A stretch of 64,000 nt of DNA from Pseudomonas soli (lineage in GTDB: Bacteria; Pseudomonadota; Gammaproteobacteria; Pseudomonadales; Pseudomonadaceae), in the NCBI RefSeq assembly GCF_900110655.1, contig NZ_FOEQ01000001.1:124001-188000 (forward strand), read 5' to 3'. Below are positions 1 through 8,578 of this stretch, one piece after another. A program made the translations under genes and the position numbers. Position 1 is the stretch's first letter, and each line of letters begins with the position of its first letter. The notes under the pieces are model-generated. The model ran no database searches and was not told the origin of the DNA. It saw only the letters and a list, made by a program, of their open reading frames with translations.

Positions 1-923
1 GCGAGCGCGTCGCCTCGCGCCACTGCCTTCAAGGTGGTCAGGCTCCAGGCGCGGCGGTCGCCGGGCAACGGTAGGCGGAACCAGATCAGCCCGGCCAGGT
101 GCGCAGGTGGCTGGTGGCGCAATTGTCTGCCCAGGTCCGCCAATTGCTTTGGATCGGCCAGCAGTTCGCGGCGTTCGCCGCCACGACTCAACGGTGTTTC
201 GCTTTCCACAACGGGCGCGCCACCGGTATCAGGCAGCAACGCGACGCCATAGGCGGGCAAGGCCAGGTAGAACGGCTTGTCGCCGACGGGACTCCAGCGT
301 TCGGCCCATTGCCTGGCCTGTGCCGGATCGAACAGGCCGCGCCGCGGGTCGCTCACTGCGTGCACCTGCAACACACTGCTGTCCACCGCCTGCAACAGCG
401 CCGGCAGCTGCGGGCTGTCGAGCCAGGCGGGCAATGCGGTGATGCTCAGCTTCAGGCCCGGCGGCAGTTGTGCGCGCAGTTTCAGGAGAAATTCGCCATA
501 GCCTGCAAGGCGAGCACTGCCGCTGTCATGGTCGATCTCCAACCCCTCCAGGGCCACACCCGCGGCCTGCCAGTCCGCCAGCAGGCGCGCCATCTGTGGG
601 CCTGCCTCCTGCAGGTCGAGCGCCGGCAACTGGCCGTCCAGGCGCACCACGGCGATCACTGGCCGGCCATCGGCCTTGAGCCGTGGCAGGTCGACCAGCG
701 CCCTGCTCCACCCGGCTTTGGGCTGCGCTTGCAAGGCCAGTACGCGCAAGGTCGAAAAGTCGGCGCGGCTGTCCGCCAGGGCTTGCTCATGGGCGGGTTG
801 CCATTGGCGTTGCCAGATATAGAGCTGCTGGTCGAGCGGCAGTGCGGGCTCAGGCCGGCAGCCGGCGAGCGCGCCGAGCACGACACAGAAGAACAGATGA
901 CGCAGGGACGGGGTGGCGGGCAT
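1..923 (-). CDS. DUF3142-family lipoprotein (3' end outside the window)
   Basis: Read on the minus strand from ATG at 923 the frame stays open for 307 codons and leaves the window. The N-terminus is a lipoprotein signal: a short hydrophobic stretch (LFFCVVLGALAGC) with a lipobox LAGC, so the mature protein should be anchored to a membrane facing the periplasm. The rest holds TIM-barrel-like stretches such as VALEGLEIDHDSGSARL and LPPGLKLSITALPAW, which I associate with the DUF3142 family. No catalytic assignment can be made. It is divergent from the ebo cluster, with 550 bp between them. The C-terminus is not visible. Confidence 0.75.
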   Translation of the reverse strand, partial: MPATPSLRHLFFCVVLGALAGCRPEPALPLDQQLYIWQRQWQPAHEQALADSRADFSTLRVLALQAQPKAGWSRALVDLPRLKADGRPVIAVVRLDGQLPALDLQEAGPQMARLLADWQAAGVALEGLEIDHDSGSARLAGYGEFLLKLRAQLPPGLKLSITALPAWLDSPQLPALLQAVDSSVLQVHAVSDPRRGLFDPAQARQWAERWSPVGDKPFYLALPAYGVALLPDTGGAPVVESETPLSRGGERRELLADPKQLADLGRQLRHQPPAHLAGLIWFRLPLPGDRRAWSLTTLKAVARGDAL

Positions 924-1473
924 GCAATCCTTTGTCTGGCGCGTTGGGCTGCCGGTGGCGAGGCGGCGATGTTACCTCAACTCAGCATCGAGGCGGCGTC
1001 CTGCCAGCTGGAGTACAGATGTTCTCCATGGACGTATATGCGAGGATTACCGTTGGTGAGTAAAGAGCCTTCACTCAGCACGCGTCATTTTAAATAGCTG
1101 CGTACTAGTTAGAAGACTATCCAACTTGACTTCAGCTACGAACTTGCAAGGCGAAGAATAATGACCAAATTAATTGATTATCATTCACCAGCCAAACCAT
1201 ACAAGCTTCAAGATTAATTATTTATATATAGTCAGGATTAATAATTCGCAAGCATTCTAATGCACTCATAAAAATCACGTGTTTCATCTAACCCTTCGCC
1301 CCACATTTCCTTGCAAAAGCGAAGCGGCCGACTAGTTTTGTGTTTGTCTTCGCCAACATCATAAATACAACTCCCTCGCCAATAAGTTCAGAGGAGTCCA
1401 TGTCCTTGCGCCCATTGGGCGTGACGTTCGATTGCTGAAACGGAAATCAGTCAAATAACAAGAGGGACGCTTG
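924..1473. other. Intergenic region between divergent genes, AT-rich core
   Basis: About 550 bases without a convincing gene. The part from roughly 1085 to 1300 is strikingly AT-rich compared with the flanks (for example tttatatata near 1220). The region must hold the promoters for the DUF3142 gene and for the long ebo-led run of genes. I found no convincing -35/-10 pair and no TGGCAC-N5-TTGC motif. An 18-codon frame beginning near 1161 has no good ribosome binding site and is not called. Confidence 0.5.
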
Positions 1474-3336
1474 ATGAAGCGCAGCCGCGGGTATCGTGCG
1501 CTCTCGCAAAGAGGGCCCGGCAAACATTTCTGGTTGTCAGTACTGTGCTTCTCAGGCCTGGTGATCGCCAGCTTTGTATTATTCGAACAACAGATCCAGA
1601 ACTTCCTTTCCCACCTCGAACACTTCCTGCCTTCGACCCCCGCCCAGATGCTTACCCTGGCGGTGCTGCTGATCGGCTTGCTGGCGCTGGACGTGGTACT
1701 ACCCGTGCCGTCGAGCATGGTCGCGCTGTTTGCGGTGGCGACGCTTGGCAGCGTTGGCGGCTACCTGGTGATCTTCATCGGCCTGTGCCTGGGTGCCGGG
1801 CTGGGGTATGCGCTGGGGGCGGGGTATTTTCGCCTGCTGTCCAGCCGCCTGGGCCTGCACCAGCGCCAGCCGGGGCAACTGGCGTATCGGCTGGGCACGC
1901 TGTCGTTGATCTGCCTGCGCGGCGTGCCGGTGCTGGCGGAAACCTCGGTGGTGGCGGCCGGCATGCAGCGCTATCCGTTGCGCGCCTTCATCCTGGTCAC
2001 CACCTTGGCCAATGCCGGCCTGGCACTGGCCTACAGCGCGATCGGCAGCTTCCTGGTCGCGCAGAACGCGCTGCTGGTGACCCTGCTCGCCGGCATGGTC
2101 CTGCCCGCGTTGTTCATTGCCGGGTACAGCCTGTTCAAGGCCTTGCGCAAGGGTGAACCACTGCGCGGGCGTTTCACGGTCAGTTACGACTACCCCGTGG
2201 TGTTCACCGAGCACCTGTTCGATCCGCTCAACACCTGCCTGCATCGCCAGCTCACCGCACAGCAGCGTGGTCGGGTAACGGTGCTGGTGTTCGCCGACGA
2301 ACAGCTGCTGCGCTGCGCACCGCACCTGCCGGGCCAGATCGACGCCTACTTTGCCGCCCATGCTGCGGACCTGAACCTGAAAGCCGCGCCCATCGCCGTG
2401 CCGGCCGGTGAGCTGAGCAAGGACGCACAGGTATTGCAACAGCTGTACAGCGACATGCTGAGCCATGGGCTGGACCGCCATTGCTTCGTCCTGGCCCTGG
2501 GCGGCGGCGCTGTGCTGGACGCGGTGGGCTACGCCTGCGCCACCTTTCACCGGGGCATGCGCCTGATCCGCATCCCCAGCACGGTACTGGCACAGAACGA
2601 CGCTGGCATCGGCGTGAAGAACGGCATCAACGCCTTCGGCCAGAAGAACCTGCTCGGCGCCTTCTACCCCGCCTGCGCAGTGATCAATGACTTCCAGCTG
2701 CTCACCACGCTTGCCCACCGCGACCGCATTGCCGGCCTGGCCGAGGCGGTCAAGGTGGCGCTGATCAAGGACCGCGCCTTCTTCGAGTGGATGGAGCGGG
2801 AGGCCGACGCCCTCGCCCACTTCGATCATCCGGCCAGCCGTTACGCCATCCGCCGTTGCGCCGAGCTGCACCTGGGGCACATCACCGGCGCTGGCGACCC
2901 CTTCGAACGCGGCAACGGGCGCCCCCTGGACTACGGCCACTGGGCGGCGCACAAGCTGGAAAACCTCAGCCAGCACCGCCTGCGCCACGGTGAGGCGGTG
3001 GCGGTGGGCATGGCCCTCGACGGGCTCTATGCCAATGCCCTGGGTCTGTTGAGCGATGCCGACAGCGAGCGCGTCATCAGCCTGTTGCTCAGGCTTGGCT
3101 TCAACCTGTGCCCGCCGGAGCTGAGCCTGAAAGATGCGCATGGACGTTCGCGAGTGTTGCTTGGGCTCGAGGAGTTTCGCCAGCACCTGGGCGGGCAGCT
3201 GTCCATCCCCATGCTGAGCTGCATCGGCACATCGGTCGACCTGCACGAGATCGATGACGCCCTGATGGAAAAGGCGCTGCTGCGGCTGGTCAGCCAGCGC
3301 GCGCCCCTCACCCTGGGCGAGGGCTGCGCGCAATGA
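1474..3336 (+). CDS. eboD: EboD-type 3-dehydroquinate synthase-like cyclase fused to an N-terminal VTT/DedA-like membrane domain
   Basis: A 620-residue two-part protein. Residues about 20-215 are hydrophobic and carry VTT/DedA-like features (LPVPSSMVALFAVATLG, GLGYALGAGYF, RGVPVLAETSVVAAGM). From about 225 it is a 3-dehydroquinate-synthase-like sugar-phosphate cyclase: GGGAVLDAVG near 342 for NAD, then the metal-site segments EAVKVALIKD (about 423), DYGHWAAHKLE (about 486) and RHGEAVAVGM (about 502). Normal AroB and EboD proteins are about 360-400 residues and soluble, so the membrane domain is an addition. ATG 1474 is chosen over the adjacent TTG 1471; AGAGGGA precedes it. Its stop overlaps the next start (ATGA). 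Role inferred from the ebo cluster: formation or membrane handling of a cyclitol-like metabolite. Confidence 0.85.
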   Translation: MKRSRGYRALSQRGPGKHFWLSVLCFSGLVIASFVLFEQQIQNFLSHLEHFLPSTPAQMLTLAVLLIGLLALDVVLPVPSSMVALFAVATLGSVGGYLVIFIGLCLGAGLGYALGAGYFRLLSSRLGLHQRQPGQLAYRLGTLSLICLRGVPVLAETSVVAAGMQRYPLRAFILVTTLANAGLALAYSAIGSFLVAQNALLVTLLAGMVLPALFIAGYSLFKALRKGEPLRGRFTVSYDYPVVFTEHLFDPLNTCLHRQLTAQQRGRVTVLVFADEQLLRCAPHLPGQIDAYFAAHAADLNLKAAPIAVPAGELSKDAQVLQQLYSDMLSHGLDRHCFVLALGGGAVLDAVGYACATFHRGMRLIRIPSTVLAQNDAGIGVKNGINAFGQKNLLGAFYPACAVINDFQLLTTLAHRDRIAGLAEAVKVALIKDRAFFEWMEREADALAHFDHPASRYAIRRCAELHLGHITGAGDPFERGNGRPLDYGHWAAHKLENLSQHRLRHGEAVAVGMALDGLYANALGLLSDADSERVISLLLRLGFNLCPPELSLKDAHGRSRVLLGLEEFRQHLGGQLSIPMLSCIGTSVDLHEIDDALMEKALLRLVSQRAPLTLGEGCAQ

Positions 3337-4223
3337 ACCCGATCGCGCCGGACCTGAAAACCTGGCTGACCGTTGGCCGGGTCTCCAACCTGCCCACGGT
3401 GTGGACCAACACCCTCGCCGCCGCCCTGCTGGCCAGCAGCGCCGGCGCCCTGGCGCCACCCTCCTCTCTGGTGTGGCTCCTGCTGCTGGCCATGCTGTCG
3501 CTGCTGTACCTGGCCGGCATGCTGCTGAACGACCTGCTGGACGCCGATTGGGACCAACAGCACAGCAACGCCCGCCCCATCACCCTCGGGCTGGTCAGCC
3601 GGCGGCAGGTGCGCCTGGCCATCTACGGGTTGCTGCTGCTGGCCGCGACCGCTGCGCTCGGCCTGAGCCGCCTGGTCGAACAGCCGCACTGGCTGCTGGG
3701 CAGCGTCACCCTGCTGGTGGGCTGCATTCTCGGCTACAACCTGCTGCACAAGACCCACGTCCACAGCGTCTGGTTGATGGGCGCGTGCCGCTCGGCGCTG
3801 TACCTCACCGCGGCGGCCAGCCTGGCGGTGCCGGCGCAGCCCCTCTGGCTGTGCGCGGTCCTGCTGGGCGTGTACATCAGCGGCCTGACCTACCTGGCAC
3901 GCCAGGAACACCTCAACCAGTTGCTCAGCCGCCTGCCCCTGCTGCTGATGCTCAGCCCGCTGGCCCTGGCGGCTTACGCCGACACCCTGTGGTTCTGGCC
4001 GGTGTTGCTGCTGTGGCTGGGCTGGTTGGGCTGGCACTACTGGCTGCACCTCGCCGATCCGCGGCGCCGACAAGTACGCGCCTTCATCGGCGCGGGGCTG
4101 GCGGCCCTGCCGCTGTTCGATGCCCTGGTGCTGGCGGTGGCCGACCAGCCCCTGGGCAGCCTGCTGTGCGTCCTGGTGTTCTTCCTGCTTCCACACCTCC
4201 AACGCTGGATCAAACCGACATGA
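3333..4223 (+). CDS. eboC: EboC, UbiA-family prenyltransferase-like integral membrane protein
   Basis: The 296-residue product has about eight hydrophobic segments and the UbiA signature NDLLDADWD (N near residue 66), the Mg2+/prenyl-diphosphate-binding Asp motif (NDxxDxxxD). UbiA proteins move a prenyl chain onto an aromatic or polar acceptor within the membrane. The second Asp motif of the family is not clear: the matching loop reads LARQEHLNQ. Start and stop are both translationally coupled: ATGA overlaps with the EboD gene before and the EboA gene after. In ebo clusters of other bacteria EboC is a standard member, and its true substrate is unknown. Confidence 0.87.
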   Translation: MNPIAPDLKTWLTVGRVSNLPTVWTNTLAAALLASSAGALAPPSSLVWLLLLAMLSLLYLAGMLLNDLLDADWDQQHSNARPITLGLVSRRQVRLAIYGLLLLAATAALGLSRLVEQPHWLLGSVTLLVGCILGYNLLHKTHVHSVWLMGACRSALYLTAAASLAVPAQPLWLCAVLLGVYISGLTYLARQEHLNQLLSRLPLLLMLSPLALAAYADTLWFWPVLLLWLGWLGWHYWLHLADPRRRQVRAFIGAGLAALPLFDALVLAVADQPLGSLLCVLVFFLLPHLQRWIKPT

Positions 4224-4993
4224 ACAGTCATATCGCTTCGTCGCCAACGGCGGCGCTGGACATGCGCCACGACTGCCTGGCCGAACGGCAGCAGGCCTTG
4301 ATCGCGCAACTCGATCAGGCCGAGTTGCAGTGGTGGCAGCAGGCGCTGGCGCGCCTCGGGCAGTCGCCGGACGCCAACACCGCCGCCCTCCTGAGCAGCC
4401 AGTGCAAGCGCCGGATCGGCGATCGGGCCATGCTCGACGATAAGGGATGGAGCCAGTTGCAAGTGGCACGCGCGCTGCTGCTGGCGCAGGTCCTCGACCA
4501 GCAGCCCGAGGCCGAGCAGCTGCCTTTGCTGCGCCAGTTGTTCCTGTGGGGCGACGACCAGGAAAAGGTCGCCCTGCTCAAGGCCCTGGACTGGCTCGAC
4601 AGCCATGGCTCGTGCCTGGAGCTGGCCTTGCAGGCCGGGCGTACCAGCAACAGCCAGGTGTTCGCCGCCCTCGCCCTCGACACCCTCTACCCGTCCCGCC
4701 ATTACCCGGAGCGGGCGTTCCACCAGCTGGTGCTCAAAGCGCTCGGCATGGGGCTGGACGTGAGCGGCCTGCGCGGTCTGAGCGAGCGTCAGGGCGTCGC
4801 CCTCAACCAACTGGCCCTCGATCTGCTGGATGAGCAACTGGCTGCCGCGCGCCCGGTTTCCGGCGGTCTGTACCTGGCGATTGCCTTCAACCTGCTCAGC
4901 CCGGCGCAGCACCAGCGTCTACTTGGCCTCAGCCGCCAGCAATGTCTGCCCCCCGGCTGGCATGAGCACCTGGCCGGCCACTTACCGACCTGA
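4220..4993 (+). CDS. eboA: EboA-family protein
   Basis: The 257-residue soluble protein is rich in Leu and Ala, predicted largely helical, with no signal peptide. I assign it to the EboA family from its position between eboC and eboB and from its size and helical make-up, including segments such as WGDDQEKVALLKALDWL and ALALDTLYPSRHYPERAFHQLVLKALG. The latter reads like a HEAT-like repeat used for protein contacts. No catalytic motif is visible. It starts inside the eboC stop (ATGA). A 36-bp gap with GAGGA follows before eboB. Its biochemical role is unknown in all organisms. Confidence 0.8.
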   Translation: MNSHIASSPTAALDMRHDCLAERQQALIAQLDQAELQWWQQALARLGQSPDANTAALLSSQCKRRIGDRAMLDDKGWSQLQVARALLLAQVLDQQPEAEQLPLLRQLFLWGDDQEKVALLKALDWLDSHGSCLELALQAGRTSNSQVFAALALDTLYPSRHYPERAFHQLVLKALGMGLDVSGLRGLSERQGVALNQLALDLLDEQLAAARPVSGGLYLAIAFNLLSPAQHQRLLGLSRQQCLPPGWHEHLAGHLPT

Positions 4994-5029
4994 TACCCGA
5001 CGATGCCTTCTCCCTGACGAGGATCCACC

Positions 5030-5914
5030 ATGCCCAAGTACTTCGACCCGCATATCCATATGGTCAGCCGCACCACCGATGACTACCAGAACATGGCTGC
5101 CGCCGGCATCACCGGGGTGATCGAACCCGCGTTCTGGCAGGGCCAGGCCAGGACCAGCCTCGGCAGCTTCATCGACTACTTCGACACCCTGCTGGGCTGG
5201 GAGCGTTTTCGCGCCAGCATGTTCGGCATCCATCACTTCTGCACCATCGGCCTCAACCCCAAGGAGGCCAACGACCTGTCGATCGCCTATGAGGTACTCG
5301 AGGTCCTGCCGCGCTACCTGGTCAAGGACGGCGTGGTGGCGGTGGGTGAAATCGGCTACGACGACATCACCCCCGAGGAAGACCGCTTTCTCGCCGCGCA
5401 GCTTGAGCTTGCCAGGCAATTCAACCTGCCGGTGCTGGTGCACACCCCACACCGCGACAAGATCGGCGGCACCAAGCGCACCCTGGCGGTGATCCGCGAA
5501 GTCGGCATCGCCGAGCACCTGGTGATCATCGACCACCTCAACGAACTGACCCTGCCGCTGGTGCTCGACAGCGATTGCTGGCGCGGCCATTCGATCTACC
5601 CCAACACCAAGATGTCCGAGCAACGCATGGTCGCGCTGCTGCAGCAGTACGGTACGGAAAAAATGGTGGTCAACAGCGCCGCCGACTGGGGCATCAGTGA
5701 CCCGCTCAAGGTGCCAAAAACCGGCCAGGCGATGCTGGCCGCAGGCTTCAGCGAGGCCCAGGTCGAACAGGTGCTGTTCCACAACCCGGTGGATTTCTTT
5801 GCCCAGAGTGGCCAGCTGGACAAGACCCTGGTCAGCACCCCGCTGCCCATCGACCAGCGTCGCCAGTGGCAGGAAAACTCGGCCCTGCGCGGCCAGGATC
5901 CGGTGGTCAAATGA
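5030..5914 (+). CDS. eboB: EboB, TatD-like metal-dependent hydrolase
   Basis: A 294-residue amidohydrolase-fold protein of the TatD group. The first metal motif DPHIHM is at residues 6-11. It is followed by the carboxylate segment AVGEIGYDD (about 105), HTPHRD (about 137), IIDHLNE (about 164) and the late NSAADWG (about 222), where TatD enzymes have their last Asp. This is the order expected of a binuclear metal hydrolase. The substrate in ebo clusters is unknown. GAGGA lies 6 bp before the ATG. The stop overlaps the eboE start (ATGA), so the two are likely translated together. Confidence 0.87.
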   Translation: MPKYFDPHIHMVSRTTDDYQNMAAAGITGVIEPAFWQGQARTSLGSFIDYFDTLLGWERFRASMFGIHHFCTIGLNPKEANDLSIAYEVLEVLPRYLVKDGVVAVGEIGYDDITPEEDRFLAAQLELARQFNLPVLVHTPHRDKIGGTKRTLAVIREVGIAEHLVIIDHLNELTLPLVLDSDCWRGHSIYPNTKMSEQRMVALLQQYGTEKMVVNSAADWGISDPLKVPKTGQAMLAAGFSEAQVEQVLFHNPVDFFAQSGQLDKTLVSTPLPIDQRRQWQENSALRGQDPVVK

Positions 5915-7143
5915 GCGCTGGCCGGGGTTGGAGCGCCTCGCAGCTCGGCTACTGCGGCAACGTGCACCCGGCACCTGACCTGGCCGCGCTGCGCGCCTCC
6001 ATCGAGCAACACTTCCAGGGCGTGCGCAGACTGCGCGGGCTCGACGTGCAAGACAGCGGGCTGTGGATCAGCGCCCGCGCCGCTTCCGAGTTGCGCCAGG
6101 CGCCGGCACGGCAGGCGTTTCTCGACCTGCTGCGACGCAGCGGGCTGCGCCTGACCTCGCTCAACGGCTTCCCCTACGGGCAGTTCCATGAGGGCGCGGT
6201 GAAGGCTGCCGTCTACCTGCCCAGCTGGGCCGAGCAGCAACGGCTGGCGTACAGCCTGGAGCTGGCACGGCTGCTGGCCGAAGCGCTGCCGCCGGACTGC
6301 CGGCAAGGGGTGATTTCCAGCGTGCCGCTGGGCTATGCCGCCCACTGGAGCCCGGCGCTGCAGCAGCGTGCCGAGGAACAGCTGCGCCAGCTCACCTCGG
6401 CGCTGGCCCGTCTGCACCAGGAAACCGGCAAGAAGATCATCGTATGCCTGGAAATGGAGCCGGACTGCGTGCTGCAAACTACCGACCAGGCCGTCGCCTT
6501 CTTCCACCACTGGCAGGCCAGCGACCCACACCATGAATACCTGGCACTGTGCTTCGACGTCTGCCACCAGGCGGTGATGTTCGAAGACTGCCGGCAGTCC
6601 CTGGAAAGGCTGCGCCAGGCCGGGGTGCCCATCGGCAAGATCCAGCTTTCCAATGCGATGATCTGCCGCCTGCCGGCCCAGGACATTCGCCGTTGCGCCC
6701 AGGTACTCGAGGTGCTGGGCGGCTTTGCCGAAGCCACCTATCTGCACCAGGTACAGGCGCGCGACAGCCAAGGCCACCTGTGCGCCTGGGCGGACCTGCC
6801 TGCTGCGCTCGCTGCCTGCCTGGCGGAGCCCGGGCGCTACCGGGAGTTGCGGGTTCACTTCCACATCCCGCTGTTCAGCGAACACCTGCTGCTGCCGGAG
6901 CTTGGCGCCAGCCAGGCCGCCCTGGCGCAGACCTTCGATTTTCTCACGGCGCACGAAGACATCCGCCCCGTCCTGGAAGTGGAAACCTACAGCTGGGGCG
7001 TTCTGCCTGCGCAACTGCGACCCACCACCGCCGCTGCGCAGCAACAGGGCATCAGCGACGAGTTGCGTTGGGTCGAGGAGCAGTTGCGCCAGCGTCGCCT
7101 GCTGCAACCCAACCCACAGGAGGTCTGCGCCGATGCCCTCTGA
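5911..7143 (+). CDS. eboE: EboE, sugar-phosphate isomerase/epimerase-like TIM barrel protein
   Basis: The 410-residue protein resembles xylose-isomerase-like TIM barrels. LEMEPD near residue 180 and CFDVCHQAVMFED near 213 supply Glu, Asp and His in the positions expected for a divalent metal site; HFHIPLF near 313 and LEVETYSW near 356 supply further ligands. Annotated relatives are called metabolite traffic protein EboE. The ATG at 5911 overlaps the eboB stop; an upstream in-frame start at 5866 would run inside eboB and is less likely. An 11-bp overlap with eboF follows. A periplasmic signal is absent, so it should act in the cytoplasm. Confidence 0.87.
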   Translation: MSAGRGWSASQLGYCGNVHPAPDLAALRASIEQHFQGVRRLRGLDVQDSGLWISARAASELRQAPARQAFLDLLRRSGLRLTSLNGFPYGQFHEGAVKAAVYLPSWAEQQRLAYSLELARLLAEALPPDCRQGVISSVPLGYAAHWSPALQQRAEEQLRQLTSALARLHQETGKKIIVCLEMEPDCVLQTTDQAVAFFHHWQASDPHHEYLALCFDVCHQAVMFEDCRQSLERLRQAGVPIGKIQLSNAMICRLPAQDIRRCAQVLEVLGGFAEATYLHQVQARDSQGHLCAWADLPAALAACLAEPGRYRELRVHFHIPLFSEHLLLPELGASQAALAQTFDFLTAHEDIRPVLEVETYSWGVLPAQLRPTTAAAQQQGISDELRWVEEQLRQRRLLQPNPQEVCADAL

Positions 7144-8578
7144 ACAGCCCCGCCAACCGCTGCTGCTGATCAACGTGGTCGGGCTGACGCCTGCGCTGCT
7201 GGGCTCGGCAACACCGCACATCAACCGGCTGTTGCAAAAGGCCAGGATGGCCAGCCTGCAACCGGTGTTCCCTGCCGTCACCTCCACGGTGCAGGCCTCG
7301 ATCCTCACCGGCCTGCCACCGGCCGGGCACGGCATCGTCGGCAATGGCTGGTACTTTCGCGACCAGGCCGAAGTGCGTTTCTGGCTGCAACCCAACGCCC
7401 TGATCCAGGGCGAGAAGGTCTGGCAGACGCTCAAGCGCGAACTGCCGGGCTTTCGCTGCAGCCAGTTGTTCTGGTGGTACAACATGTACGCCGACGTCGA
7501 TGCCGCCATCACCCCGCGCCCGCACTATCCGGCCGATGGCCGCAAGCTGTTCGGCCTGTACTCGTCCCCGGCAAACCTGCATGCGCGGATCGAAGAGCAG
7601 ATCGGCGCGTTTCCGTTCCCGGCGTTCTGGGGGCCGGCCGCCGGCATCGCCTCCAGCCGCTGGATCGTCGATTGCGCCATGGCCGAGTTCCAGCTCGATC
7701 GCCCGGACCTGCAGCTGGTCTACCTGCCCCACCTCGACTACTGCCTGCAGCGCCTCGGGCCAGGGCACCCGTCTATCGTCGACGAAGTGCAGGCCATCGA
7801 CGCCGAGGTCGGCCGCCTGCTGGGCTTCGCCAAGACGCAGGGCGCGGCCGTGATGCTGGTGTCGGAGTACGGCATCGAGGCAGTCAGTCAATCGGTGTCC
7901 ATCAATCGCCTGCTGCGCGCTGAAGGTCTGCTGCAGGTGCGCCAGTCACTGACCTGGGAACTGCTCGACCCCGGCGCCAGCGCTGCCTTCGCCGTCGTCG
8001 ACCACCAGATTGCCCATGTCTACGTCCGCCAGGCCCGCGACATCCCTCGGGTCAAAGCCCTGTTGCAAGGCCAGCCCGGCATCGAGCGGGTGCTGGACAG
8101 GACCGAGCAGCAGGCCTGGCAGCTGAACCACGCGCGCAGTGGCGAACTGGTCGCCATAGCCGCCGCCGATAATTGGTTCGACTACCGCTACTGGCTCGAC
8201 GATCGCAAGGCACCGGACTTCGCCCGCACCGTGGACATCCACCGCAAGCCCGGCTACGACCCGCTGGAGCTGTTCATCGACCCCGCCATCCGCTTCCCCA
8301 GGCTGAAAGTGGCGCGGCGCCTGCTGCAGAAGAAGCTCGGCTTTCGCTACTACATGGACCTGATCCCGCTCGACACCTCGATGGTGCGTGGCAGCCACGG
8401 CCGTCTGCCCGCCAGCGCGCAGACCGGGCCACTGCTCATTACCGATTGTGATCTGCCGTTGCCGGGCAGCCTGCCGGCGACCGCGGTGAAGCAACTGCTC
8501 CTGCAGCATTTCCTGGGGCACTCATACACCGACCTGGCCAAAGCCAAGGAGCTTACATGCGGCGAGCCATCTCAATAA
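7133..8578 (+). CDS. eboF: EboF, alkaline phosphatase/nucleotide-pyrophosphatase-fold protein with altered metal ligands
   Basis: A 481-residue protein with the type I phosphodiesterase/alkaline phosphatase fold. PAVTSTVQASILTGLPP near residue 47 is the nucleophile segment (Thr) and NGWYF follows as in NPP enzymes. Several expected ligands are changed: the first Asp motif (usually xxDG) reads LLINVVGLTP, the usual SDHGM reads SEYGI, and the Asp-x-x-x-His motif reads DYCLQRLGPG. A late GSHG near 420 is kept. Either the metal site is rearranged or the protein is not a normal hydrolase. ATG 7133 has AGGAGG about 10 bp upstream. The last 22 bases overlap the next gene. Confidence 0.83.
   Translation: MPSEQPRQPLLLINVVGLTPALLGSATPHINRLLQKARMASLQPVFPAVTSTVQASILTGLPPAGHGIVGNGWYFRDQAEVRFWLQPNALIQGEKVWQTLKRELPGFRCSQLFWWYNMYADVDAAITPRPHYPADGRKLFGLYSSPANLHARIEEQIGAFPFPAFWGPAAGIASSRWIVDCAMAEFQLDRPDLQLVYLPHLDYCLQRLGPGHPSIVDEVQAIDAEVGRLLGFAKTQGAAVMLVSEYGIEAVSQSVSINRLLRAEGLLQVRQSLTWELLDPGASAAFAVVDHQIAHVYVRQARDIPRVKALLQGQPGIERVLDRTEQQAWQLNHARSGELVAIAAADNWFDYRYWLDDRKAPDFARTVDIHRKPGYDPLELFIDPAIRFPRLKVARRLLQKKLGFRYYMDLIPLDTSMVRGSHGRLPASAQTGPLLITDCDLPLPGSLPATAVKQLLLQHFLGHSYTDLAKAKELTCGEPSQ

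Noticed and set aside
99..1097. Long plus-strand open frame over the start of the window
   Set aside because: It is the shadow of the DUF3142 lipoprotein gene on the minus strand, which has a lipobox and family-like sequence; the plus frame has low-complexity Ala/Arg/Gln composition.
1161..1217. 18-codon open frame in the AT-rich region
   Set aside because: No ribosome site at proper distance and ordinary composition; probably chance.
1699..3459. 586-codon minus-strand frame over the EboD gene
   Set aside because: High-GC antisense shadow of a well-supported cyclase gene; sequence is Gln/His/Ala-rich without family features.
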